A DNA stretch of 64,000 nucleotides from Neostethus bicornis (lineage: Eukaryota > Chordata > Actinopteri > Atheriniformes > Phallostethidae), in contig LR738541.1 in NCBI GenBank assembly GCA_902685375.1, forward strand, positions 33,685,008-33,749,007, written 5' to 3'. Positions 45,076-55,589 of this stretch are shown piece by piece (the first letter of the stretch is position 1; each line of letters begins with the position of its first letter). The position numbers and the translations under genes are program-made. The notes beneath the pieces were generated by a model that had not been told where the DNA came from, did not search any database, and saw only the letters and a list, made by a program, of their open reading frames with translations.

Positions 45076-45941
45076 TTACCTTTTAGCTGTGTATTTTTAA
45101 GACAGACTTTTAAAAAGGAGTTAAACATCAGAAAGAAAACTTTTAGGAATCACAGGAAGGTCTAACAGTCCCAGATGTTGGGAGGAGTCGCCTGTCAATC
45201 TTGTCCTTTAGATGTTGACTTTCCATTTCATGGTCCAATCCCAGGTTCTCAGATTAATCCCACTTTAATGCTTAAATTGAACCAAAACTACAGCCAGGTC
45301 AATTTTCCGGTTAATCATCATGGATTCTCTTTTAATACTTCATGCGTTACTCAGACTAAACACTCGCAAACAGATTTTTGAATTTGAAAGAAATGCTGGA
45401 AAACTGTCTCTTCCTGTTGGCTTATGCTTCACGCAGAAGGGTTTCCATGCTTCTGGGATGTCCGGAAAACAGCTTTGTGCAAAAAAGGCAACGTGGTTTA
45501 AATTTCATTTCAATACATCCTAATTTAATAAAGCGTTAAATCCCCATGCAAATGAACTAGCTCATGCTGTTTTATTTTTTAGACAAAAAGCTTCCACAGT
45601 CACGTAATTATTCTGTATCATGTGAAAGCATGTTGTTACCACTAAAGCTGCTATTGATTCATTTAAAATTGAGTGACTAAATCAAAACGTACGGGTGGTT
45701 TAGGCAGGGAGAATACGCACTGAGATTAATCAATACCAACCAAGTGGTTTATGCTTTTACCAATGTGACTTCGAGCTGGAAATATGAGGCATTAACACAT
45801 CTAATGTAAACATTATGGAGAAATAAAAGCAAAGTCAAAAGTAGAAGAGTACATACTGTATACGGTATTTGTATGCATGGAGATTTATTAACATACACAT
45901 ACTGTATGCAATGTATTGTCCCGGGTTTGACCAAATTGGAA
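45076..45941. other. No gene recognised
   Basis: AT-rich; the frames at 45175-45523 are unrecognised. A short tandem of cataCTGTATac-type words lies at 45850-45912. Confidence 0.4.
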
Positions 45942-46375
45942 CCAGCGTTGTTTTCGTCAACAATAACGACAACGAAATGATTTAGTTGACGGGGCTTTTT
46001 TATTAATGACGATGACTGTTTTTTGGACGGCTTTTTGGTGACTAAAATGTGATAAGACGTTTCCGAGTTTCTGTTGTCGAGACGAAAACATAAGAAAATA
46101 GGCTTCAGACTTTCACATTTCTGCCAATTGCGCGAGTACTCTGTGAAAAGAAATAGCACAAAGGCGGGATTCTGTCCCTCATGGCAGCACGCCCCCCACA
46201 ATGCTATAACACAACTGCAGCCACGAGAATATCACACACCATGGCGGTAACAGCAACAAAGGGCCTTGGAGGTCGGAAACCTAAACCTTCCCACACATTT
46301 TGCGCAAACGGATTGCCGATGTTTTATTGAGACTTCAAGCTAATGCTTGCTTGCCGGCGCTGCTAACGTCCTTAG
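45942..46375 (+). mobile_element. GTTTTCGTCAACAA-type DNA transposon fragment, copy 1
   Basis: The left end cagcgttgttttcgtcaaca ataacgac matches 58938 (cgctgttgttttcgtcaaca). Downstream blocks shared by both copies are tgactaaaatgtgataagac, gacgaaaacataag, cagactttcacatttc, gtgaaaagaaatagcac and cgacttcaagctaatgct(t/a)gct-like sequence to ggcgctgctaa. The right inverted end was not found. hAT affiliation is from memory of this widespread fish sequence. Confidence 0.65.
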
Positions 46376-46861
46376 TTTGGTTGCGCTAATGACTGCTTTA
46401 ACGACATAACGCAATATTTACTTTGTTTACAGGGAGAGGAGTCATTTTCAAGTATTCACAAGTTACCATGTACCTCAATCACAGAAGATTTTGTATTTAT
46501 TTGACTTTGTTTTACAATGGCTGCCAAAAACGACATTGACTGGAACAATAGACAAAGCAAGAAAGTCTAGACGATCCACCTGAACAATTTTCCAGTTCAT
46601 CCAGTAATAATATTCCCTGGAATACAAAATGACTTATCTTTGTATTTGTTATACAAACACAGTGAGTCTGGTCACCACTGCCTCTGCGGGGTGTTCGATT
46701 AAAATACTGACAAAACAGTGCAATAAAAACTTTTCACTCCCATCAAGTGTAATTTGCAGACAACGGCAGAAGTTCTCCATGACTGAAAACAAGATGCTAC
46801 AACTGATGGAGAATTTGTTCCGTTCAGCAGTGAAATCTGTCTTGTTGCAACAACAATAATC
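46376..46861. other. No gene recognised
   Basis: AT-rich; a 76-codon frame on each strand (46629-46859, 46649-46879) overlaps the other. No known repeat content. Confidence 0.4.
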
Positions 46862-47066
46862 GTACATTATTGATCTCACGTTGGAAAATTACTGTGCTGC
46901 GTTGCACCGCATCAGGCAGCCATGACAGTGCCAATAGTGGGAGTAACTATTGGCACTCCCAATAGTTGGGTGTTTTCTCCAGATACACTGAAGCATGAGC
47001 TCAGCAGGAATTGAAACGGCAACTCTTCAGTTCAAAGACAGCCATTCTGCCAAAGAGCTACACCTC
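46862..47066 (-). mobile_element. tRNA-type SINE with LINE-like tail, internal hairpin
   Basis: Tail side (left): tattgatctcacgttggaaa. Body: gcagccatgacagtgccaat. Head side (right): ggaattgaaacggcaactct and agccattctgccaaagagct, a decayed B and A box region on the minus strand. A perfect 11-bp inverted repeat, gtgccaatagt / actattggcac, at 46928-46956 is unique to this copy. Confidence 0.72.
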
Positions 47067-47414
47067 ACAAGTCATGTATCTCATTTATTTGTGTTAGCCA
47101 TGTTCATTTGCCATCTCTGTGTTCACAACTGAAGCTTATTCTCTACAGCACATATTCTGGTCGCCCTTCTTTGATGGGTTCACTCCACTATCTGTTTACC
47201 AAGGTTCGCCCCTCCTCTTAAGTAGAATTGACTGAGGTACATGCTAGTGCTATAGTGAAGCTGGTTTCCAGGTGCGTAATCCCAAACGGCCCTGCTACAT
47301 GATTTCTCCAGCATGTCTTGGATCTTCCCCAAGCCAAACTTTGGTGAAGTACGTGCGAAACACCTCTGCAGAAAAATCCTCGGAAGAAATCTTAACAAAA
47401 TGTCAAAACCACCC

Positions 47415-47740
47415 CGTGCCATGTGGTTCACAGGTTTGCTGGTTTAAACTCCCGGTAGGGCAAAGCACGAAAAACTGGTATTCCTTAAATGGAATTTGTA
47501 TTTTCTTCCTCTGTACCTCTGGGTTTTCTTCAGGGTCTCTGTCTTCCTCCCTGCGACCAAAAGTACATAAGTAGGGCATGTTGGTCATTGTCAAATTGCA
47601 TGGTGTGTGTGTGTTCGGGAGTGGTTGTGTGTATTTGCGTGATCTTATGGCAAACTGGTGACCTGTCTAGCATGAACCCTGCTTCTCAACCACTTACCAG
47701 CCAGGTTAACCTGGGTGGCTTAGAGAATGGATGGATAGCT
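47415..47740 (+). mobile_element. Old DANA/Mermaid-type SINE
   Basis: The order of diverged blocks fits the family: gctggtttaaactcccggta (B-box side), atttgtattttcttcctctg, acctctgggttttcttcagg, ttgcgtgatcttatggcaaa, ctggtgacctgtctagcatg and aatggatgg at the end. A short GT run is at 47605-47614. The frames on either strand at 47403-47800 are shadows. Confidence 0.6.
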
Positions 47741-48219
47741 GTCTACTATACATATAATTTGTTAAAGCATTTCCTGGATCAGTTGCTCACTTTTCTGTAA
47801 ATGAAACCTCAATTATCCCATTAAGAGTTTCCCAGATACCCCAGCCTTGAAATCCATGGTCCCCAGAGAACTGGTCTCCTAATGGAGTCACACTTACACC
47901 ATCTCGCCTTCAAGCAGCTTGTGGGAAACCATGACCAGAGCTTAAACCATGGCAAATGTCCAAAAAGCAAACAAAACTAAAAATAAGGGATTTCACCACA
48001 ATAGGAAGTTTGGGTTTCATGTTCCAGCTTCCGTCCAGTCACTATATTGTGTCCTGTTTCAATAAAACCAAGGTAGGCTCAGGAATCCACATTGAAGAGC
48101 ATGCTGTGTAGCTTTGAAACATCAGTAGTTTGACTTCCCAGCAGTTATTTGAAGCCCTGGGAACAAGAGCAAGTGGACATGTTTTCTAAAATTCCTGCTT
48201 AGCTTTTTTTCACTGTTTC
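47741..48219. other. No gene recognised
   Basis: Unclassified, mixed composition. The left member of the 9-bp duplication for the family A insertion begins at 48220. Confidence 0.4.
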
Positions 48220-48228
48220 TAATTATCC

Positions 48229-48655
48229 GTTCCGTCATCTTCCGCTTGTTCCGGGGTCGGGTCGCGGGGGCAACAGCCTCAAAAAGGTAGCCCAGGCCTC
48301 TCTCACCCTGGCTGCATCCTCCAGCTCACCCGGAAGAATCCCAAGTCGTTCCCCAGCCAGTTGTGAGACATAGTTTCTCCAGCGGGTCCGGGGTCTGTCC
48401 CTTAGTCTCCTCCTGGTGGGACGTGCCCAAAACACCTCGCCAGACGCCCGAACCACCCCATCTGGCTCCTCTCGACCTGGAGGGGCTCGACCTGGAGGGG
48501 CTCGAGAGGAGCGACACTGAGCTCCTCCCGGATGGCAGAGCTCCTCACCCGATCTCTGAGTGAGAGCACAGCCACCCTGCGGAGTAAGCTCATTTCAGCC
48601 GCTTGTACCCGCGATCTCATTCTTTTGGTCACCACCCACAGCTGGTGACCATTGG
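48229..48655 (-). mobile_element. Family A LINE, 427-bp truncated copy with 9-bp duplication
   Basis: The repeat taattatcc flanks it at 48220-48228 and 48656-48664. On the minus strand it encodes TKRMRSRVQAAEMSLLRRVA, VRSSAIREELSVAP, VERSQMGWFGRLA and, after a frameshift caused by a deletion of part of the MPPERLAG region, RDRPRTRWRNYVSQLAGERL and DPGTSGR. A 15-bp in-frame duplication (ctcgacctggagggg) inserts an extra copy of LQVEP. CpG content is high, suggesting a young copy. Confidence 0.9.
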
Positions 48656-48664
48656 TAATTATCC

Positions 48665-49101
48665 TACATAATTATTTCCACATTAAGTAGGAAAGATCTC
48701 ACTAAGTTACTTTCTCTCAGGAGTGTTAAGTTAGAAATTATTCAAAACACAAAAACAGCAGAGGAAATATTTAAAACACATTTAGTGTACATTAGCCTAC
48801 AGCAGTGTTTGAAATGAGGTTAGCATCAGCGTTAGTGTAACCGTTTTCAGTCTAGTATAAGGTACTCTACACACACAGCATGTTTTCCTCATTTATTAAA
48901 ACAGTTGCAAATCAGCGACATCCCCGGAGCAAAGAAATGGCCTCATTTCAAGATGAGATAAACACAGCAGGATGTAGATTCTGTTAGTTTAGCATGTTGT
49001 GTTCAAGGTCATCAGAAAATAAAACATAGACTTTTCTGTTATATGTTAACACGATTGATGTTTCACGTTGATTATTCAGGTCTGGATTTAATCATTTTAA
49101 T
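48665..49101. other. No gene recognised
   Basis: AT-rich sequence between a family A LINE and the pogo-like element. Nothing repeat-like or coding was identified. Confidence 0.45.
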
Positions 49102-49636
49102 TACCGTATTTTCCGCACTATAAGGCGCACCTAAAAAAACTAATTTTTTTTTCTAAAGTTCATGATGCGCCTTTTAACCCGGAGCGCCTTATGTATGAAT
49201 TAATATTGAGCTACAACACGGTGCATGCTGGGATATATGAAAGGGTGTCTCATTTCCATTTGTGTGTTTGTGTAAAGACCCGGAAATGACTCCTACCAAG
49301 AGACACCGTTACACCGCAGAGTTTAAACTCAAGGCGATCGGTCACGCAGTAGAACACGGGAATAGAGCCGCAGCGAGAGAGTTTAACATCAATGAATCAA
49401 TGGTGAGGAAATGGAGGAAGCAAGAGGATGCGCTGCGCCAAGTAAACAAGACTAAACAGAGTTTCCGCGGAACAAAGCGAGATGGCCACAGTTAGAGGAC
49501 AAAGTTGAACAGCCTTTACTGTAGCGCTTTATAATGCGGTGCACCTTATAATATATGGAAAAAGTTTTTTTAAAATGTCATTTATTGAAGGTGCGCCTTA
49601 TAATGCAGTGCGCCTTATAGTCCGGAAAATATGGTA
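49102..49636 (+). mobile_element. Pogo/Tigger-like non-autonomous element (535 bp)
   Basis: The left end is taccgtattttccgcactat followed by aaggcgcacc. The right end, reversed, is taccatattttccggactat followed by aaggcgcac, forming terminal inverted repeats of at least 30 bp with TA at both outer ends, as Tc1/mariner-superfamily transposases generate. Sub-terminal repeats of tgcgccttataatgc also occur. It still carries the N-terminal part of a transposase gene (49289-49495) but no catalytic DDE domain. Confidence 0.88.
49289..49495 (+). pseudogene. Pogo-like transposase, N-terminal HTH remnant
   Basis: From the Met at 49289 the product reads MTPTKRHRYTAEFKLKAIGH, AVEHGNRAAAREFNINESMV and RKWRKQEDALRQVNKTKQSF, then RG. 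This is a helix-turn-helix DNA-binding domain of the pogo/BrkDBD type, with conserved AAREF and RKWRKQE. The frame stops at 49493-49495. One base earlier in another frame codons for ARWPQLEDKVEQ continue the family pattern up to a stop, so a frameshift lies near 49475, and the rest of the gene is deleted. The start at 49262 would add nine unconserved residues. Confidence 0.8.
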
Positions 49637-50342
49637 ACTAACATTTGTCTTGGATGTCTCAGCGACTGAAAGAAGAACAATTTATCAATTTTTTCTTTCT
49701 TTTCTTATTGTTTTTTATCAATTGGTTGGGATTTTTTTCAACCGCCATGGCGGTTGTTGCTTTTTCTATTCTGATGTTAAGGATTAGCAAATAACTTACA
49801 TCTATACAGTATGTAAGTTACCGGATTCAATATGCAATAAATAGAAAAGCACTGTAAATGTAAACCAATAAAAGATATTAGTTTAATTTCATGCTGTAAA
49901 TTTTTAAATACGTACACTGTTGTAAACAAATGGTTTATTTAACTAAACTAGAAATGTATGGAAATAAATTTTATCCCCGGAATTCATCTTAAACCTGATC
50001 TAAATAACATATACTTTCCAAGGAACCAAAACTTCATCGTTCATTCCTTCTACAGGATGCATCCAAAGATAAACTCTTCTTTTTCACTTCTACTTATCCA
50101 TACACGCCTTTAGTATCGAGCAGCAGATCTAAGCTACGTGTGGTGTGTTTCTGGCTTCTGATCTAGGACGATGTTTTTTTCTAACAATGTCACTGCAGAC
50201 TGCCATTTTTTATCTTTCTTTTGAGGAACAGAATTCTTTTTTTTTTTAACTCTACCAGGTCATCACTTTGGAAATCAGCAAAACATGTCCAAACATGAGC
50301 CATCACACAGCTGCACAGCCACTCGTGTGTTTTATGTACATT
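49637..50342. other. No gene recognised; perfect 18-bp palindrome
   Basis: The palindrome caaccgccatggcggttg lies at 49739-49756. The remainder is AT-rich with poly-T at 50238-50249. No exon or other repeat was recognised. Confidence 0.45.
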
Positions 50343-50350
50343 GCTCTTAC

Positions 50351-51806
50351 CAGAGGTGTCAAAAGTACCAAGATTTTCTACTCAAGTAGAAGTATAAATA
50401 CCGAGTTAAAAAACTACTTTAGTAAAAGTAGAAGTATCAACTCAAGTTTTCTACTTAAGTAAAAGTAAAAAGTAACCTTTTTTAAAACTACTTCAAGTAA
50501 AAAAAGTAAAAGTAATTTTCAGAAAAAAACGAATATTATTAACAAAAGCGTATGAACATATTTTTAACTATTATCACATGCTTTAAGGAGCAGAAAATAT
50601 GATAATAAATGAAACTTTATGAATCATAAACATTTATTTCTTAATAATTTTTATTAGAAATCGATTAATGAACACAATCAAATGTATTAACATAAGCAGG
50701 TAAGTATGGGAGTGCCACATACAGCCTGCGTGACACCTGTAACCAGCGTTGCCAGGTGCTGGATTATCGTACTGATGACGTAAAATTATCGTATTTTACA
50801 AAAAATATCGTACACCCAGTAAAACCACGCTCATTGACAAAATAACACCCTTTACATGCACTCGTAAGGCAGTGGGAGTGAAGGAAAGACACGGGAGGCA
50901 AAATCCTTGGATTCTTTTTCTAAAATTTTAAGAACTGTAAAAATGAAAAAATAACCAGGGAAATAAGATTTTAAGAAACCCAGAAAGAAACCAGTAGGGG
51001 CGGGACTTAGGAGACGGTATATATAAATTTATACATATACATATCTATGTGTACATATATGTTTTTTTAATGTTAACCCAAACATCTACATGATACAAAA
51101 TCTAAGCGATGTGTAGTTTTAATCTCCTCAGTCAGTCTTTATAAACTAATCAATAACATTTTGGATGTTTTTAAGCACAAATACTTCATCCACTACTATT
51201 TATGGATGAATCAGTTCAATTAGCTTTGTTTCTAAAGATAAAATAGTGCGTCACAGATCAAAGTTATTTCTACAACATTTTCAGCAAAGACATTTACAAT
51301 AACCGCAGACTGAAAATAATAATAAAACATATCTTTGCTGTTGTTTTTTTTTTTTTTTTAAAAACTGATAATTCATTCAAAGTTCAGTGTTTCAGCATCA
51401 GAAACACTTTGATTTCCGAGCCCGCAACACGTCTCAAACACGGAAATAGAAGTTCCTGCTCTCTAAAAGTTTGTGGGCGGTGCTACTCGCCCCAAAGTAA
51501 TGATTGACTGGACCTTTCAGCCAATCATTCATCTGTTCTTTTGTTTGATGCATTCAGGGTTCATAAAAAAAAAAAAAAAAAAACTCCGACAAACAGTCGC
51601 GGCTTTTTAACGGTGACAAAATGGAGAAAGTAGCGACTACTTTTTAAAAAATTAACGAAGTAAAAGTACAGATAATTGCATAAAAAAGTAGTGAGTAAAA
51701 GTAAAAAGTAGACAAAAAAATAATTACTTCGTTAAAGTAAAGATAACGAGATTTTCTACTTGAGTAAGGTAACGAAGTAGTCTTACTTCGCTACTTGACA
51801 CCTCTG
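50351..51806. mobile_element. hAT-type element (1456 bp) with perfect 8-bp duplication
   Basis: Ends are cagaggtgtcaaaagtacca and, reversed, cagaggtgtcaagtagcgaa. The duplication gctcttac is at 50343-50350 and 51807-51814. Beyond the tips, both sub-terminal regions are filled with aagtaaaagta-type words (50370-50520 and 51650-51790) in opposite orientation, giving very long imperfect inverted ends that could fold into a large hairpin. The interior (50520-51640) has no transposase frame. It includes a poly-T at 51344-51359, a poly-A at 51567-51583 and a TA-rich spot at 51019-51062. Confidence 0.92.
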
Positions 51807-51814
51807 GCTCTTAC

Positions 51815-53132
51815 AGATTTGCTGCTATGTATCAATGTGTCAGAACATGTTAATTGTGGCTAATATGAAGTCGTATTTGTGCTTTTTTGGAAAATTGTAT
51901 CCAGTCAAACTCAGACAACCATTTTTGTGGTATTCTTATAGTGAGAAGAAAAATCGTTTAACTCTCGGTGTTCATAAACTTGGTCATTCTTTGAAGATCG
52001 AAATGCAAACAGGGGTGTATTTTATTAATACACTGCGGTCAAAAACTAGCACAAATCTCATGTCTGGTAAAAGCGATGAAAATTTATGACTTTTTTTAAC
52101 TTTGAACTCTTCGCCAAATTTACAAGAAAAAATATGTATTTTTTTATATAAATAAGAAAATAGTCTGGGTAAATTATTTGAGATTTGTTATGTAATCCTG
52201 CACCATTATAAATGCAGTGACCTTTTAATGACAACAAAACAAATTGCATGATGGGAATGGGTGCTTTAGTGAGCACAAAGAGATTAACCAGGCCAAGAAA
52301 GGAAAAAATGAGTCAGAGCCTATGACCTATTTGAGATTGATTTTTCTTTTCATTTTGTCAATTAGTTCCCCTTCTCAGGCAAATTTCATTGGCTGCTTAT
52401 CCCATTTCTTCTTCCTCTTATGTTTTCAAAGTGCAGAATGACAGCTGCGCTTCATCACCTCAGGGTTTTGGCTAAAATCTAAGAACGGTCCTTTTTAACC
52501 CCACTACTGCACTCTTGCTTGTTTTATGACTGTAAAATCAGCTGCAGCCTGAGAAGGAGTTTGTTTTTTGGATTTTTTTTTTTACCTTGAAAACACATTG
52601 GAGTAACTGTCTCTGCATGACTTTCAAAGCAGGTCCATGCAAGCTGTAACAGATTTGTCCAAACTCAGGTGCAGATTCCAAAAAACTTTACGTTTTGTGC
52701 TACAATAATACTGTTTTCTGTCTAAAAGGTTTTTTTAAAGGCATCAAAAGTGTGTTGTAAAAATTTTCCCTTACAATCCCAGTCGTTTTAGTCAACTCAA
52801 AGACCTTGGGTATGAATAGATCTGCTTGTTCGTCTAACACTCTGCCAGCATTTATCTCCATCAGTCTTAGGAGTCAACGTCACACTTAAGCAGTGATGTC
52901 TTTGAGTAATAGTTTAGTATGATGTGTTTTCCTGCTGCTCACATGCAACTGGATTGTTGTGTTCAAATGTTCTTTTCTTTTACAATATGTCATCCCAGGG
53001 AAATGGTGCAAAGGTTAGGATGTGACTATGATATGAAAAGTATTTTACTATAAATATTGTATGGTTTATTTTTGGATCTACAGAGAGATGAAAAATGGAT
53101 TTGGGTTTAATGTTAATAGAAACTTCCATGGA
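51815..53132. other. No gene recognised
   Basis: AT-rich; T-rich tract at 52573-52583. The frames at 51835-52089 and 52244-52441 are unrecognised. No repeats of the families above were found. Confidence 0.4.
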
Positions 53133-53142
53133 CTAGACAGCG

Positions 53143-53545
53143 GGTACAAGCGGCCGAAATGAGCTTCCTCCGCAGGGTGGCTGGCTGGGCTCTCACTCAG
53201 AGATCGGGTGAGGAGCTCTGCCATCCGGGAGGAGCTCAGTGTCGAGCCGCTCCACCTCCAGGTCGAGAGGAGCCAGCTGGGGTGGTTCGGGCATCTGATA
53301 AGGATGCCCCCCGAGCACCTCGCGGGCGAGGTGTTTTGGGCACGTCCCATTGGGAGGAGACCAAGGGGGAGACCCCGGACCCGCTGGAGAGACTATGTCT
53401 CAAAGCTGGCCGGGGAACGACTTGGGATCCTTCCGGGTGAGCTGGAGGATGCAGCTGGGGTGAAAGAGGCCTGGGCTACTCATTTGAGGCTGTTGCCCCC
53501 GCAACCCGACCCCGGAACAAGTGGAAGATGACGGAACGGAAAGGC
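53143..53545 (+). mobile_element. Family A LINE, 403-bp truncated copy with 10-bp duplication
   Basis: The repeat ctagacagcg flanks it at 53133-53142 and 53546-53555. It encodes VQAAEMSFLRRVAG, then a 4-bp duplication (ggct) shifts the frame; the next frame (53208-53531) gives RSSAIREELSVEPLHLQVER, LGWFGHLIRMPPEHLAGEVF, GRRPRGRPRTRWRDYVSKLA and DPGTSGR. It ends gaagatgacggaacggaaagg. High CpG content and clean duplication mark it as young. Confidence 0.92.
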
Positions 53546-53555
53546 CTAGACAGCG

Positions 53556-54796
53556 TTATCTTTATTTAAATACCAAATAATTCACCTTCAAAATGGAATG
53601 TAGCCTCTTTTTGACATTGGATGTTCAAATACTTCCCAAAGGAAAAAGTACGAGGAAATCCTTTTTTTTTTTTCATATTTTTGAAAGAATAATAAATCTG
53701 AAACACATGGTCTATTTAAACTACATGTGAAAGTAAATCATGGGTTAAGTTACATCCATGTATAACAGAGCAGGTTTACTACAGTGATGTCAAACAGCAT
53801 TGTATGCTTGGTACAGTATGAGTCTGGGGTTGTAGAGTCAATGTGACAGATAATGATGATCTGTAGCATTATATTTCGGAAGAAGAATGACTTGGGTCGA
53901 AGGTTGCGCGAACAAGGTTGCGTCAGTAACACAACAGCAGTTTGGGTCATATTTGGGTTATATTTTCAGCAATACTTTAAATAATGGTCACGTTTTAACT
54001 CTATATTTACAGTATGTAAAGAAAGATTTATGTATTTAACTTTTGTCCTCTTCTTCTCCGAGCATAAGCAAATAATTGTGTCCTAGCTGTGTCACTGGTC
54101 AACTTTTAAAGAGTTTCCTGATCTTTTTCTTTTCTTTAAATGCAACATGAATCATCTGGAGAGCGTGTTGGGATTGGGTGGTCATGGACGGGGTCGAAAA
54201 GCATTGATGTGTTTCCTGAGAAGAACAGGATTGTTGAGTAGGGTGGAAGGATTTGTTGTATAGATAGGAGGCGGTAATGCCCCAGAAGGGTGCTTCAGTC
54301 GTTAAAATTCAAGAACAACAACAACAAGAACTCATTAGCATTTAGAATATATATTTGACAGATGACAAGCTACGTCAAGTGTCTTGCATACAATTCCGAA
54401 CATTTTAGACCAAACTTCATGGTGTGTCAATTCGATTTGGTTTGGAAAGATTTTGTTCAGTTCAATGCAGTCCAAGTATTTTCATCCTCTGGGGTGAATT
54501 GCTGTGGACAGAATACCAAGAACTTGTCCCATCTTTAGAATAATGATGCGAATCTCGTTAATAGCATAATGGGAGGGGATAGGAGTCAGTGAAACAGAAA
54601 TTCTCTCACCACCACTTTATTGCGCACACCTGCCTATCTCGTTGACGCAAATTTTGACTCAGTCGATCAATGGCAGTCACACAATGTACGTATTTAGGCA
54701 TGTAGTTTTGGACAAGATGATTTCCTGCAGTTCAAACCAAACATCAAAATGAGGAAGATAAGTTACTTCAGGGGCTCTGAACATGACATGGTGGTT
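53556..54796. other. No gene recognised
   Basis: No exon or named repeat. Poly-T at 53662-53673. The short caacaacaacaag run at 54314-54329 is a trinucleotide microsatellite. Confidence 0.4.
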
Positions 54797-54962
54797 GGTC
54801 AGTTCAGTTCAATTTTATTTATATAGCCCGGAATCACAAAATTTTTGTCGCAACGGGCTTCTCATTGCAGATGCAAAAAGAACAAAAACAAGAAAAAAGA
54901 AGAATGTATAAACACAATACACAACTAAAAGCTAACTAACAAAAGCTAGCTAAACAATGGTC
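54797..54962 (+). repeat. Teleost dispersed repeat, TTTATTTATATAG family, 5' part
   Basis: It starts ggtcagttcagttcaatttt then atttatatagcccggaatca, the characteristic 5' core, continues cgcaacgggcttctcattgc and ends in ctaactaacaaaagctagct. The second half matches the first 90 bases of the window. Together the copies at 1, 37395, 44945 and here outline the whole unit. Confidence 0.65.
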
Positions 54963-55016
54963 CCAGATAGAATGGTCTGAGTGTCATGCACAACCATCTC
55001 TAGGGTTTACAGGGAA

Positions 55017-55520
55017 TGGTCCAAAAAAGACAAAACATCCAGTAAGTGGTAGATCTGTAGGCAAAAATGCATTGTTGATGCCATAGATATCAACACGGAG
55101 AAGGAAACATAACAGTAACTCCAGTAATCACTTGTCACAACCAAAGTATGCAGAAGAGCATCTCCAAACATACAACTTGCCGAACCTTGAAGAAGATGGA
55201 CTAAAGCAACAGAGGACCACACACGGTGCCACTCTTGTCAACCAAGAACAGGATATTGAGGCTGATTTGCTCAGGCTCACCATAAATTGGACAATGGAAA
55301 ACTGGAAAAAAGTTACTTCGTCTGATGAGTCTCAGACTCATGCTAGCTTGCCGGCGCTGGTAACGTCGCCATTTGGATGGAAGGATCCATCCAAATGGCG
55401 CCATTTGGATGGAAGGATCTGAAATTGGCATCAACAACATGAAAACATGGAACCATTTTGCCTTGAATCAATGGTTTAGGCATTTCAGGCAAGTGGAGCT
55501 TGTGAAATCTTTTTATACCC
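55017..55520 (+). mobile_element. Tc1/mariner-like relic, first of two adjoining
   Basis: Blocks gtatgcagaagagcatctcc, aaccttgaagaagatggac, ctcaggctcaccataaattggac, gtctgatgagtctcag and ttggcatcaacaacatgaaa in this order match a common fish Tc1/mariner transposase gene. The sequence is interrupted at 55337-55420 by foreign bases: a piece like the GTTTTCGTCAACAA element (gctagcttgccggcgctgg) and an inverted ccatttggatgg repeat. No intact frame survives. Confidence 0.7.
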
Positions 55521-55589
55521 CGCAGTACTATACAAGCAATAAAGTCAAAATGGAAAGAGCATTAAACCACCACAAACCCAACAAGATCT

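Noticed and set aside
49262..49495. Domesticated host transcription factor
   Set aside because: The frame lies between the element's own inverted ends, is frameshifted at its end and lacks any host exon, so a transposon remnant is simpler.
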